A stretch of 64,000 nt of DNA from Aptenodytes patagonicus (taxonomy: Eukaryota; Chordata; Aves; Sphenisciformes; Spheniscidae): positions 107,158,802-107,222,801 of the forward strand of contig NC_134950.1 in the NCBI RefSeq assembly GCF_965638725.1. The letters are read 5' to 3'. The notes under the pieces are model-generated. The model did no database searches and was not told the origin of the DNA. It worked only from the letters and a program-made list of their open reading frames with translations. A program made the position numbers and the translations under genes. Below are positions 49,030 through 61,865 of this stretch, one piece after another (the first letter of the stretch is position 1; each line of letters begins with the position of its first letter).

Positions 49030-49900
49030 CTCATAAAAATTGACAAAGTATAGACAAAATAAGTGGACAGCAAGGTGTATTGAGAACTGGCTGAACAGCC
49101 GGGCCCACACAGACGGTTGTGATTAGTGGCACAAAGTCCAGTTGGAGGCAAGATGCTAGCCCCAGGGGTCGATACTGGGTCCAGTCCTGTTTAACATCTT
49201 CGTTAATGATCTGGATGATGGGGCAGAGTGAGAAACTCAGCAATGTTGCAGATGATACAAAACTGTGAGGAGTGGGTGATGGACCAGATGGATGTGCTGC
49301 CATTCAGAGGGACCTTGACAGGCTGGAGAACTGGGCAAGGAGGAACCTCTTGAAGTTCAACAAGGGGAAACGCAAAGTCCTGCACCTGGGGAGGAATAAC
49401 CCCATGCATCAGTGCATGCTGGGAGCCCACTGGCTGGAAAGCAGCTCTGCAGGGAGGGACATTGGCATCCTTGGTTGACTACAAGCTGTCCACGAGCCAG
49501 CAATGCGTGCTCACAGCTAAGATGGCCATCCATGTTCTGGGCTACATAAAACGTAGCTTTGCCAGCAGGTCAAGGGAGGTGATCCTTCATCTCCCATCAG
49601 TACTGGTGAGACACATCTGGAGTGCTGTGTCCAGTTCTGGGCTCCCCAGTACAAGTGAGATATGGACTTACTGGAGCAATTCTAGCACAGGCCGACAAGG
49701 ATGATGAGGGGATTGGAGCATGTCTCACATGAGAAGAGGCTGAAAGAGCTGAGACTCTTCAGCCTGGAGGAGGCTCAGGAGCGATCTCACCAATGTGTAT
49801 GAATACCTGACGGGAGGGAGTTAAGAAGAGGGAGCCAGACTCTTCTCAGTAGTGCCTACTGACAGGACAAGAGAAAATGGGCACAAATTAAAACACGTTT
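49030..49900 (+). mobile_element. CR1 LINE fragment (plus strand), head-to-head with the previous one
   Basis: Begins in the RT palm (ILGPVLFNIFVNDLDDGAE near 49168-49230), then RDLDRLENWARRNLLKFNKG, and TSQQCVLTAKMAIHVLGYIK, ending near a TNLKH-like stretch at about 49900. It has frameshifts but is close to the copy at 32092-32690. Confidence 0.9.
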
Positions 49901-51043
49901 TATCGGTTGCTCAGTTTTGATACTCTCTGTTGGGCTGAACCACATATCCACTTCCCCCATGCTTGTCTGGGTAGCTCAGGAAGACATTACTCTCCTCTAG
50001 TCATCTCAAGGAAGCCTGTTTATACAACCCAATGACCCACTTGTACACTCATGTATCTAAAACAAGGATTACCCTCCAGTCTCCCTTGTGTTGAGATAAG
50101 TTCAGCTTTTTTTGCAATAAATAGTGGTCATACTTTATATTCTCCCTGAAATAATTATTCTTTTGGTCATCTCCTCAGAGCCTTCTTCCATTGTGGGGGT
50201 GTGTTGGTCGGTTACAGCGGTTCAAAATCAGAGTAACTAAGTAGTAAGGAAGAATAGTCATCCACTGAGTAAAACGTCAGGACTTGAAAATAGATAAGTT
50301 AATTTTCATTAAGATTCAAGTGAAATAAAATTCTTCATCCTACAGCTATACATCTTGAAAGCTGCAGCTGCAGGCTGTCATATATCGGCCTCCTTTCCCA
50401 TGTCATTTTGTTGCTCTTCTGCCAGATCTCTTGTTATATTCTGAGCAATTTACTCTCTTTAGTAACTTATTTTAAATTTTTATCTTATTTTTGTTTTCCT
50501 TTAAAACTTCTTAATGAACTCTGAATTCCTATGGTTTTGTATATTCCAAATTAGGAAAAATACTCTATTTGAAAATATGCAACAAAATGTATTTTAGACA
50601 TGAGATATGGGGATGTTTGAAACTGACTAAGCATTGCTAATATTTCCCCAAAATGGAGAGTTTCACTGGCTGATTATTAGATTCTATGAGTTGACATCAA
50701 CTTCTGTTTGATCGTAAACAGAATCAAATTAATTGAATTTGTTCAATTCCTGATCTATGAACATGAAGAAAAAGCTTCAGTTTAGACCATGCTTATTTTT
50801 TTAAAAAAGGGGAAGGGGAGAGAGAGAATGAAGAGGAAGATATAAAATAACTTATTCAACATGAGATTTATATATGTCGACTCCCACACACTTGTATGAA
50901 AGCTCAGCTAAAAGCAAGCTGTTTTGTCACATTTCTAAACCAAATCAGAACTAACAAGAACTTTTTGTAGTAAAATATTCAGTTGAGGACATGAAGAAAA
51001 CATCATGAAACTGTGAAGGCATGACCTTTTTAACTGTAAGAAT
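49901..51043. other. No gene recognised
   Basis: AT-rich with no supported feature. Confidence 0.5.
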
Positions 51044-51429
51044 TGGGAACTGGGGTTGTTTAGCCTGGAGAAAAGGAGGCTGAGGGGAGACCTCATCGCC
51101 CTCTACAACTACCTGAAAGGAGGTTGTAGCGAGGTGGGTGTCGGTCTCTTCTCCCAAGTAACTAGCGATAGAACAAGAGGAAATGGCCTCAAGTTGCGCC
51201 AGGGGAGGTTTAGATTGGACATGAGGAAAAATTTCTTTACTGAAAGAGTGGTTAAACATTGGAACAGGCTGTCCATGGAAGCGGTTGAGTCCCCATCCCT
51301 GGAGGTATTTAGAAGATGTGTAGATGCGGCACTTAGGGATATGGTTTAGTGGGCATGGTGGTGTTGGGTCGATGGTTGGACTCAATGATCTTGGAGGTCT
51401 TTTCCAACCTTAATTATTCTATGATTCTA
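51044..51429 (+). mobile_element. CR1 3' end, 5'-truncated
   Basis: Open frame [20 protein letters not shown] then [15 protein letters not shown], ending in TTATTCTATGATTCTA. Very similar (roughly nine bases in ten or more) to the copy at 44290-44630. Confidence 0.92.
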
Positions 51430-54400
51430 ATTTGTTTTCCAGGTTTAACTTATTAATATCAAAATGATTTTTTAATATGCTTGTTACAATCTTCTCTGTG
51501 TTGTAAGGATTTCCTGTCATCAGTTCTAGATTTTTTTGTCATTGAATAATAAAAAAAAATCCCTTGTCAATTTGCATTTCCTTCTAGAAATCAGAATTGT
51601 AGACCTCCTGAGTGCTCACAGAACTGATGGAGATCATCACCACATTTTAATTCTGTTGATTTTGAGGTACAGGAGCATTGAAGGCTCTTTAAGGCTTCCT
51701 TGCTGAACTGCTGGCTATATCTGGGGCTGGTAAAGACAAATTCTCACGAAAATCCTCAGCTGCAGTATAGCAAAACACTAAAACTCAACAATCAAACTTG
51801 GTAGAAAAAGTCAAAATGTAAGCTAAGAATTTCATATAAATGTGTGGCTAAAATAGCATATAAATGTGTGTTTTTAAATAGCATTTTTTAACAAAAAGAA
51901 ATATAGTTGGTAATAAGTTAGCAGAGGATCGTTTTTAACTTATTAACTCAGTGTTTCACTAATCCATATGTGAAGGAGAGATTTTGAAATTTCAAAATGA
52001 AAGGGAAAGAGGAAGTTTTAAAAACTATTAAAACCATGGGGTTTAGGGAGTTTTTATTTTAAGTTTTCTCTGGAAAGTGGAAAAAACAAGATCTTAGATC
52101 AACCATGACTGTTGATCAACCTTGCTATGCTATTTGACTTAAACCAAAAATATTTAGTTTTTATTTAGATAATATTGTTTGCTATTGATATTTAAACAGA
52201 AATGTAAATTTAAAGCAAAATTCAGATTCTATTAATTGTTCTGGTACACCCTTTTCCATTAAATAGAATGAATGAAATTCCACTCTTAAAAGCAAATATA
52301 CTCCCTCTTTCATCCCCTCAAATTCTCAGATTTTCCAAGGTTTAACTTTCAGGCAACCTGGAATTTGCCTGAAGCGAGAGATGGGGAAAACATTGTTTTT
52401 CCTGATAGGAATGGTAGAATTTTTTTGAAGTGATTATTTTTATCTTTTCTAGAATCTAGCACTCCGTTTTTGTAAATAAGATTTACAGCAGGTTTGAGGA
52501 AGAAAAGAATTATTTTCAACACTTGACAGAAGTTATGAAGCTTATCTTTTTTTTTGCTTTAAACTATGTGCTACAGGAAAACTTACATAGCATAGAGAAA
52601 CAAGCAATCTGTATTTTCTTTCCTTAAACTGATGCAGCATTTTGAAATGAACCTAGTAGAAAACATGCGCATGATCTCCTAATAACTTTGTGATCATTGC
52701 ACAAAACAATAAAGCAATGAATATTTTTAATAAGATGAGAAACCTTAATTGCTCTAAGGTTGTTTTCCGTTGCTATCGTGATTCTGAGAAAACTCTAAAG
52801 CAACAACTGAAGCAACTTCCTGCCATGGAAGCAATCCAAAAATCAGAACAAAAGCCTCCTACAGACTGGACATGACGTCCTGGATTGTTATCATTCAGCA
52901 TTCATGTCTTAGTAAATTAGCAACCTTTCCTTGTTCTAGTGTCTAGAATGCTTCAGCTTCTTGTCTAAGGGTGAGAGAGCAGGTAAGTGTATTTGGGGGG
53001 AAAGCATTCAAATCTTTTAACTCACCAAAACTACTTCCAGTTTTACAACAGAGAAAGTTAGTGGGTAAATTGTTTTGACATATTTAAAGCAGTCACTCAT
53101 GTTAAAAAGGCATGAGACAATTATACTCTTCATCAACAGGTTACTCTTGGAGAAAAACGCACTGTACTGCTCTGAATACCTTCTGATGAAAATTACTGAC
53201 TTTATTTTCATTCCTCCTCTCTTTGGATAAGCCTTCTGGTCTTCGGGGGTATGTACTTTATTTATTTATTTATTTTTATTTTTAAAGCTCTGGGAGGCTT
53301 TGAAATCTGCACCAACTGTGAGTCCTGACTGATGAAAACCTCTCACTCGGTACGCAATCAGATTTCATACGTAAGCATTTTCACCAATCTTATTGACGTG
53401 TGAGAACTGTGAATTGAGAATTGTGAAGTGAAAGTCATACAACTCAGGGGCTGCTCCAGACTCTGCAAATGAGAGCACTGACAGAAGCTAGCAGCAAGAG
53501 CATGGTCATGTTTCTGCTACTTGCTTTGTTTATAGCAATGACTCCTGGACTCCTGAGTGGGTGTTTGCCTGCAGCTGAGAGAATGGCTGAGGTCAGGGGC
53601 ATAGGAATACAGTATGGCAAGGAAAGGGTGGGGAAGAAGCAAGTTGTTGCCACCTCTCCTAGTTTCTTCGTCTCCCAGACAGCAGCAGGACAACTAAGCC
53701 AACCCTTCCAGGTCTTAGCCACATGTTTGCCTCATGTTAGGCCATCTTCTTTTGCTGTTGCAGAAGCAATTTGGACCCATCCCACTCATCCTTAGAACAG
53801 CTCCATTCAGTCTTGCCTGTGCCATTGAGAAATCTCAAGCCAGTTTGGAGGCAATTAAATGAGGACACAGTAATAGGACTGACATCATGGATGGGCAGTT
53901 TTTTATGTTACTGGTTCTATGATAAACTGAGAATTATTTTGATTTACTTTTATGTGAGACATACCCATATTTTGGTGAAAAGAACAGATTTGCTTTCAGA
54001 AGGGTTATGTATTATTTGAGGAATAATTCCCAGAAGTCTACAGCTGCAAAGGAAACATGTAGACATAACGTCCAGTCATTTTCTGTGTTAAAAACCAGGT
54101 TTGAAACTGTCAAGCTATACTCATATCTTTAGTTAAATACCCTCTCTAAAGGGTAAGAGAAACATGGAAAATCACCCGGGTATTAGCAGAAATGTTAGGA
54201 AGATCCGTCTTCAGATAATTTGAAGCTAAACATATCATTCACTAAATTAAGTGACACTAGTCTGCTGCTTTTTTTTCCCCCCTGTAGCTACAGTACTGAA
54301 ATGGTTTGACACAAGTATAAATATTCTTCTTGGCTGCCTTGATGCAGAACACTGGACTTGTGGGCAGCAATGCTTGGAAAGATGGTTGTCTAAATAATTG

Positions 54401-57400
54401 CAGGGCAGGGGTAAAAGGGCAAAGTGTAAAAACTATACAAAAGCATTCTTGGACCCAGGCAAAAGAGAGTAGGAACAAAATTCAGAAAAGCGTGTTCAAA
54501 ATTCAGATTAAGTTTCATGTTATTCTTAGTAGAAAAAACAGCGGCAGCACTGCAGGAAAAAAGCTGGTAAATTTTGTGGTTTTCCAGAAAAGGTTTAGAT
54601 GGTTCCTGAATTCAGCAAAGCCTGGAAACACTTCTTTAGCCTATGAGAGAGATCTCCATGGGCCGTTCAGCCTAAAGAAATCACTTTATACCACAGAAAA
54701 TTGAAGAGATGGTGTTGATGAGCTATGGCAGGCAATTGAGTTGCAAAGGTATTTTCCAAAACACTGTGCTTAGAATCTGTAGTGGCTGTTTCATATGTAT
54801 ATGTATACAGGACAAAGGTATTCCAACAAAACAAAATCTTTCTAATCTTTGATTTTGCTCCTACTGCATTACATGCTGAAGATCTGAGAAGACCCATTTT
54901 GTTTGTTAGTTCTTTATTCTGCTCCTAGATACTGGCAACTGTTTGAAATTTCCTTTGTTAAATTGAAGGAATGTTTCATGAATTATTTATTTTTTTCTGA
55001 AAGAGAAATTGTGTGCTTTACACAGTTTTTTTTTCCTACCTTGCCTAGTCCAGGACATACAGAATTGAACAATTATTTTAAAATGAGAAGTAAATAACCA
55101 CAGAGAAGCTTTCCATACAAACAGTATCAAAACACTGGCATATTAGATGCTGAGCTCTGTACTTTCTTGATGGTATTTAAAAATACATATATTTTTAATC
55201 TGTGGTATTATAACAGGTTCTGCATGTTCTTCCTACAAATGGACTTGAAGCAGCAGGTGAATTCACTTCTCACCAGATCTTTGATTCAATATTAAAATCT
55301 TCATGTGGGAAAAATTATTAATTCTGGAAACCACAAACATAATATTTTGTAAATGCTTTTTCATTCAGGATATGTTCTTTTAACTTTGAAGCTGCAGTGA
55401 GTGCTTGTATAGCTATTTTCTGGAGTGCTAACAAAATTCTGAGAGGAAAGGTAGTTATACCTTCCTTTTATAGACTTCATTCTGGTTCAGCATTGCTTTG
55501 TTCACCTAGAAATTCCATGTGACTTGTGTGGAGGGGGACATTGTTCCCCCAACAGATTATAGATGCCTATGTAAAGAAGTGGCCAAACTTGTTTCTGCAA
55601 CCTGTGTTGCTGCAAAGATAAGAACTGTCTTGTTCTTCTCCATTTTTGGCTGGAGGGTATTGTGGTACACTGTGGGTGTGTGTTTGTGCACACACACCTA
55701 AAATGAATATATTTTAGCCCATGCTAAAATGAAAGTATACTTTGATCATTCTCTCTCACCTAATAGGTAAGAGCTTTGAGCAGGTACAAATACACTTTTA
55801 AATTAATGCATTTCATTAATTAACAATTTGAATAGTAGGAAGGCCTGGCTGGCTAGGGAGCAACCCTAGCCTTAAGGTTCCCTAAACCTTAGTAAGTGTG
55901 AACTACTTTAGAAGAGTGTTTGTTAAAGTACTGAAAACTTGCAAATACAAAATTCTTATGGAGGCATCAGGCACCTCTGAGAGTATCCTGTAGTTCAGTC
56001 TGCCTTTTTTCCTCCTACTTTTTCCAGTCCACATATGTATGGTGATGGAACCAAGGAGATTAATTTTCTGTGTTATGAGGATACATACTGTGTTTCTCTG
56101 CTTGACTTGAAGTACCAGAAGAGCCATTTCAGTCTCATGTGAGCTTCATTAAAACCTCGTGTAAAACAGAGAGAGTGATCATGTGGCTCTTTGTTGCCTT
56201 AATAGGAATAAGAAGGGAGATGTTCTTTCCATGCTGATGAAAAATTGGTGGGACTAGAGGTAGATGTTTTTGTTTGCTTGTTTTTAATAGGGACCTATGT
56301 GTGATCCATTCCAGCATCTTTAACTTGGGAAATAACTGCTGTGGGAATGAGGGAATGGATTTGCACCTTGGTCCCCCACATTAAAGGCTGTTGTCTGCAG
56401 CCAGACCATCACCAAATGAACAGCTGAGTTTGCTGTGTTAATGTCCCTAAAATATCATGAGTTGTTAGTGGTCACTGTCCTCCTTTGACTGTCCAACTCT
56501 TTGCATGAAATGATCTTGTAGCATTAAAATTTTTAGTGTGTTCTGCAACATTTTACCTGTCATCAGTCACTTTTGCCACAGACCTGGACAAAAACTGCTG
56601 GCTCAGTGGAACTGGGTGGACCAAGGGGTTATTTCAGTGAGAAAGATCTGAAGATACCAAACTAAGAATAACTTAGTGACAGGTTAGTTTGCAGGGTCTT
56701 TCCTTTACATTTCATTCCTTGATGTTCAACTGCCTTTCTAAAGCTCGTAAGATCTGCAAGGGTCTGCAAGTCCTGATTAACCCTACTTAAATGCTATTTT
56801 GAGGAACAAATAGCACAGAAGTCACTTGCACACTTTGTGCACTGGTGCAGTGCAAAGAATTTGTCAGCAGGTTACAAACAGTGAAAGATTGCTTTGAGCA
56901 TTCTCAGTTCAAGCTGTTTTGATTGGATAAGGGTCAGGAGCTTAATTAATTTCTTCACTGTTTAGATGTCTATTTAGATATTTACACCATTATTATATGA
57001 CTCATGTCATGTAATAGCTTTAAGACTGCAAGCATGAAATGCACTTTCTGTGTTGCCCTGCTTTTTGTAGTCTTTGTATCTGTTTTGACAGGGCTTTCTG
57101 CCAAGGTCTAAGTGGCCAGAATATTCACTGAATTGAAAACTGCTGTCAATGTTTGTTTAATTATGCAAGTATTTGTTGTAAACACCTGTGATAATTGGCT
57201 AACTGTAGCACTTCAAGTAGTATCTGCTGATACTATCAGGGACACAGTTTACAATGGAAAGACCTTTTTTTTAAAAAAAAAAAACCAAACACCACCAGAA
57301 TAAACCAGTGTAGCTTTCTTTGTTTTCCTAATGACTTTTTCCTTTAATTACTTTTACAGGGATTCCCAATGTCTTTCTTTTCAATGTTGGATCTAAAATG

Positions 57401-60400
57401 AAATTTTGTTTGGTGAGGTATTTTCGAGCATTTCTTTTTGTTCTTTAATTCTGCGCCCCCCCCACTCACCCTGCCCCAAGTACTGTGTGCCCTGAGTCAG
57501 ATCTGTTAGTGCAAGGTGTGGATTTCTGGCAGTATCTCAAGTAAATACATCATGGAATCATCTGTTTGTTGTTCAACTGATAGCACCCATATTTCCCACA
57601 AACCAAAAAACAAATAAGCACTTTTACAGAATTTTGGTGAAAAATCCTGAGATGGAGTAGATATTGGTCTTAAAGGCTGGTTTTTGGTTTTAGCTGATTC
57701 TCAGGATTCTTGTCTTAGCATACTTACTTGCATTTCAGAAATATTGCCTGCCAACCAGGTAAAAGCAGAATGGTTTGTCAAAAATGTGGAGGCACTGAAA
57801 TGTAGATTTTTATCATTCCCGAAGGAGTTAGAGGAAAGTTTAAACTACAGCCACCCATTGAACAGCTGAGTTAAGGTGTGCTCAGCAGTTTGAAGGTATG
57901 TATCACATGGATGTCATAACATCTTTGTGTGGCAACTGTTAGAGTTTATTTCTTGTTCATAGGGAAAGGCACCTGGCAGGTACAGTACTGTACAGTACAA
58001 TTGGTAAAGTCCTTAAAGAAGACAAACTTAAATCCAAAAATGAAGATGTGTTATTTTCAGTTGCGATATTTATTGATACTTGTTTAAATAGAGGCTCATC
58101 AGAGAAGATCCAGTTGTTTGGTACGAATAGTTCTCATAGCCTTCAGATGGTGTCTGCAAGGCAGAACAGTAATGAGGAGCATTTACCTTGACATTTTTCT
58201 TAGCATTGTTCTTAAAAGTAGCCTTTGCCCAGTACCCTCTGGGACCATAGGTATGGGCAAGGTGCTTAGAAGGAAGAATTATTTATCAAGAGCATGAAGT
58301 AAAATTAGTGAGCCAACAAATTTTTTCAAGAATTGTTCAAGGGAGATCAGAGAATAAAGAAAACGTTGCTTGAGGTTTTGGTTTTTCTTTTAATGAACTG
58401 TTTATTGTTGTACTGTATTGTGACCTGTTGAGATCATGGTGTGTTTCTGCATAGCTGGCCTTCTTTGCTGGCTCAGTAGAAATGCTAATTTTCTCTTGTG
58501 TACACACATACTGTCTCTCACAAAATGCCGGTGGGGATATTTGTACATCCAAGATACCAGTCTGACCCTCTTTTCTGCTGAGTGTTTGGGGTTAGCAGTG
58601 TCTGGAAGTGGATTGCTGTGGAATATATGTAAAGAGAATGATGATTTCTCTATGATGATTAAAAAAAAGATTCCAGCTAACTGTCTGTTCCTGCTTTGTG
58701 TGTTCCCAATATAAAGCAATGAAGAATTTTTTTTGTTAAAGGCCTTGTAAAAGCATTAGCCTCTCTTCTGCACCAACCCCTGATGGCTTACCCTTCACTT
58801 ACTCAATTGTTTGGGTTATGTTTACTAGTCATTATTGACCTCTTTGTTAACATAGCTACTGTTGACATCATTCCTTATCCAACAGAGATAAGGCCTTGTG
58901 TTCTGTTGCATCGTTACAGGGCAGCTTTCCAAGTCCAAATTGTTCATCTATATTTGAAATATTTGTCTTTTGAGCTTTGTAATGAGACTTGTTTACATGG
59001 GGGAGGGGAGGAGAAAAATCCCTGTAAATGAATGCAGTAGTCTCAGTGTAAAAACAATAATTCAGTGAAATAATAAGGAGAATGTGTTTTCCAGCTGCTG
59101 TTTGTAGATCCCAGTTGCTAGGGTGCTTGATATCACAGAGTATAACCTTGTCCCATGGTTACGGTTTGCATATCTTTGCTTTTCTTGACAACGAGGTTAA
59201 AGACTATACCCTCATCACTTATCTGATTAGAACTGGCTCAGAAAATTAATGCTAAGAGAAAAAAATCTTATGCAGCCAATGTAACCATCAGGATGTTGGT
59301 TTTCATTAATGAACTGTTAAACTTGTGAATGACTCATTGGAGGGGTGGACATGAAAACATGCCTTGCTTGCATTCATTTTATTGACTCTAATTAAGGGAA
59401 ACATGTCCTTCGATGTGATAACTTGCTGCTATAGGCACAATATCTTTGCAGGAAAGGGAAGCTTTTAGTCTTTAGAACAAGGCTGGCTGCTTGCTTCTTG
59501 CATTAAAAGAAACAGCCATTTAACCATGTAGTCACTGGATAACGAGATCACACATCTCATTGCCCTCATTTGTGCTTGTAGATTGTAGAAGACTGCCCCT
59601 TCTCATTTAACTCAAACATCTCTTTGGTACTGATTAGCTAGTGTCAAAATGTGTCCTAGGAGCTGCACAAAGAAAGCAAGCAAGTTTTTTCTTGAAAAAT
59701 CCCTATGCTCTGTGCTTGAAACAAGACTAAAACAAAACAACAACAACAAAAAGGAAGAAGGTCACACACTAACACCTGTGGCTGGAGGAAAAGAAAGCAG
59801 AGGTTGGAGAAGATGGAAATAGTTTATTAGTGTTCACAAGTTACGAAAATGCTCTTTTGGGCTTTTATTTTTCTCTACTTGGTAATTACGATCCCATGTC
59901 TTCAACGGTAAACCTTGTTTGTTCATGATCTGAATCAATCCTCTCTTGACCTCGTTAATCTAGCTGTTGGCTATATTCTAAGCTATGTGGCTGCTTAGTT
60001 GTATTTGACATGCTCTTCTTTCTTTTTCTACCAGCAGTCAGGGCCAGAACAGCTCACAGGGCTTTAAACTCCTGAAGAAATCTAACTGCTGCTAGTCTGA
60101 GCTGTAAATTCACTGGCTTGTTATAGTCACTCAGTGTAGTCACCTGCACAGTACTTGAAATCTTGAAGTGCCAAGACCGTGGCTTTTATAAAGCTGAGAG
60201 CTATACATGCAATAGGCCTTTCTAAAATAAGCTACATAGGATATTTTGATTAAAAATGCTTTAGGGTGTTTCTTAATTTTTCATTGCATTAATGCACTGG
60301 CATTAAGATAAAGAATTTTCATCAATAAATTAGCCTTCTTTGAAAGATATTATCTTAAAAAGGAGATTCTGACCAACACCTTCCAGTTACCTTGCCATGA

Positions 60401-61680
60401 CTCCTCTGTTCTGGGAGGCATATTGGCCCCAAATACCTGGTTTGTGATAAAGCAATCTCAGGGTTATTCTTGTTTTTACATGAGTAGTAAGTGTTCTAGA
60501 AATGGCTGTTAAGAATCATTTGGTTGTTATGCCTCCTTGGCTGTGCTTTCTCTTTTTCTGCTTATGTCCACGCATGAAGGCAGGAATGAAAAATTAAGAT
60601 GCAACTGGTAACTGGCTCTACTTTCAGGAAGTGACTTTCTTCACTTGGGTTAAGGTAGCTAAGCTGCTCCTTTATACGGCAGCTAGTACAAAACTGTTAA
60701 TAAACTTTGTGGTTGTGAATCTGTCATACTGAGCACATTTCAGTTAGAGAGCACCATTGATCCTTATTCATTTATCTATTCCATTTGCCTAGGCAACTAA
60801 ACTATTTGAAAAAAAGAATTACAAGAATTACAGGCTAGAGTCATGATGTGACCTGCATATGAATGACCAAACAGCATGGTCCACATTTCAGTAGGGACTT
60901 GAAAGAAAAGCTGTTTAATGGACAAGTACAGGGTCCAACTTCCACTGCTATCAGTAACTTACCAGTCTTCTGTTTTAGATAAACATAAAATGTCTGTAAA
61001 TGAGCTTCAAACATTCACTTAGCTGTATATAAATTATAACCATATTGCAATATGAAGGTAAATTTAAAATGTAAATGACCAGTGCTAAGGAGGCAGAATA
61101 TTAGTCCAGGAGAATCATTGTCTGGTTTGACAGGAATTAATCGAAGAGTATCAAGGAATACCAAATAGAGTATTCTACCCAAAAGATGCTCTAACCACTC
61201 CTAATGTTCCAGTATTCATGACTTTTTAAAAAACACTCTTCTAAAAAAGTAGAGTTTGAAAGAACCACCATCAGAAACCAAGCAGTTCTGCAAGAAGGGT
61301 ACTGAAGATTTAAGTTTCTATAGTTTCCTTAGAATCCTTAACTTTAAAATGGTCCAATTCCTTTCGAGGAGTCCTGTGTCAAATTGTGTGGTAACAGAGG
61401 TGTTAAGTTACCAAGTCCAGTTCCAAAAGAGCTCCCGTCTGTACAGATGTGGCTAAAAATAGTTGACATTACCAGTTCTTAGTCTTATCAGGAATTTGTT
61501 TGTCAAACTAACTAAACCCTAGAAGTGAGAGAATCCATATCTGTTCCTGGAGGCTCATGGGTGCCAACTTGAGAGTTCTGTGAAATTCCCTGGTTTGTCA
61601 GTTGGATTTTCTCTTCCCATGCCTGTACCGTAATTTTCTTCCTTGTTTCATTGTTGTTTGTAACCTTTTTCTGTTTACAA
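51430..61680. other. Long gene-free stretch
   Basis: AT-rich unique sequence with scattered short open frames (for example 53469-53795 and 58783-59031) that I cannot assign. A (TTTA)n tract lies at 53258-53283 and a C-rich patch at 57455-57475. Confidence 0.5.
53258..53283. repeat. (TTTA)n microsatellite
   Basis: Several consecutive TTTA units ending in TTTTATTTTTAAA. Confidence 0.75.
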
Positions 61681-61684
61681 AGGG

Positions 61685-61865
61685 TCATAGAAATACTGGA
61701 TCTCTGGAGGTTAACTAGTCTGACCACCTTGGTCAGCTGCAGCTTTGCCTAGCTGATTCTTGAAAACTTCCAGGGCTGGAGAGATCAAACCTCTCTGGCA
61801 ACCTGTTCCAGGGCTACACAACCCCTCCTAGGGGAAGCTTGTCCTGATGTTTTTTCTAACTTCTA
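61685..61865 (-). mobile_element. Old CR1 3' end fragment (minus strand)
   Basis: Begins TCATAGAAATACTGGAT and continues with degraded CR1 landmarks (GGAGGTTAACTAGTCTGACC, GCAACCTGTTCCAGGGCTAC). More diverged than the other CR1 3' ends here. Confidence 0.7.

Noticed and set aside
51056-51349. 97-codon open frame as a cellular gene
   Set aside because: It is the C-terminal end of CR1 ORF2 followed directly by the CR1 tail.
53444-53795. Overlapping open frames of 92 and 108 codons on opposite strands
   Set aside because: No recognised domain, no splice context or promoter, and mirrored frames suggest low stop density only.
58783-59031. Open frame with VHLYLK, considered as a late ZDHHC11 exon (human FHIYLK region)
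   Set aside because: Only about six matching residues in a hydrophobic stretch, gaps needed, and no fitting splice sites. Not better than chance.
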